A DNA stretch of 64,000 bases from Chryseobacterium oryzae (GTDB lineage Bacteria; Bacteroidota; Bacteroidia; Flavobacteriales; Weeksellaceae), in assembly GCF_022811665.1 (NCBI RefSeq), contig NZ_CP094529.1:2294001-2358000 (forward strand), written 5' to 3'. Every line of letters starts with the position of its first letter. The first letter of the stretch is position 1. The notes under the pieces are model-generated. The model was not told the DNA's origin and ran no database searches. It saw only the letters and a list, made by a program, of their open reading frames with translations. The position numbers were made by a program, and so were the translations under genes. Below are positions 63,993 through 64,000 of the stretch, piece after piece.

Positions 63993-64000
63993 TCTCTATA

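Overview
The window looks like a chromosome of a Bacteroidota/Flavobacteriia member, most like the Chryseobacterium group. The evidence is low GC, promoters with a TAnnTTTG -7 element, lipoproteins with short Sec/Lpp signals, a SusC/SusD pair with ECF sigma and FecR, an S24 repressor/dinB/dnaE cassette, and insertion sequences of the IS1595, IS3 and IS21 types. No rRNA, tRNA or CRISPR array was seen. These assignments rest on reading the sequence; no database search was run.

Layout. 1-7 kb holds small lipoproteins, a DUF2383 ferritin-like protein, a DprA-like gene overlapping a frameshifted phosphoribosyltransferase gene, a DUF4385 protein, a Crp/Fnr regulator with a homopolymer frameshift, and a secreted protein gene with an internal stop. 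7.8-19.6 kb holds two related two-gene cassettes in opposite orientation. Each has a roughly 960-975-residue secreted multidomain protein followed by a roughly 185-190-residue partner, and the large and small proteins end in related GMMVY modules. Between them lie a second Crp/Fnr gene, the remains of a third, an (AAC)10 microsatellite and an AraC gene split by an IS1595 element with a perfect 8-bp target duplication. 20-27.5 kb holds small proteins, alkB, and a divergent mutagenic repair locus (S24 repressor / dinB-dnaE) with a perfect palindromic operator.

27.5-28.7 kb is a gene graveyard (TetR and serine-hydrolase remnants). 28.8-32.8 kb is a MarR-TolC-HlyD-ABC2 permease efflux operon with a clear MarR operator. 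32.8-46.5 kb is a lipid and oxidant metabolism region: an AraC regulator, oleate hydratase, a monoacylglycerol-lipase-like hydrolase, then a convergent operon (unknown protein, DyP peroxidase, catalase-related protein, tandemly duplicated 3-hydroxyacyl-CoA dehydrogenase). It is followed by the glyoxylate shunt (aceB, aceA) and a divergent ScfR/RamB-like regulator with a palindromic operator. Together these suggest release, hydration and oxidation of fatty acids, with carbon recovered through the glyoxylate shunt.

46.7-56.3 kb is an accessory zone: a decayed DDE transposase, an IS3 element whose orfB is broken by a 22-base insertion, truncated genes, a PAP2 phosphatase, a TSUP permease frame without a start codon, an integrase remnant, a monooxygenase, an AraC gene with a second IS1595 copy just upstream, and an IS21 remnant (istA fragment, istB and 24-bp-spaced terminal repeats). 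56.3-63.8 kb is a complete regulated uptake locus: ECF sigma, FecR anti-sigma, SusC with an STN signalling domain, SusD and a secreted calcineurin-like phosphoesterase.

The best candidates for undescribed biology are the paired secreted cassettes, the oleate hydratase/peroxidase/duplicated-dehydrogenase cluster and the DprA-phosphoribosyltransferase pair.
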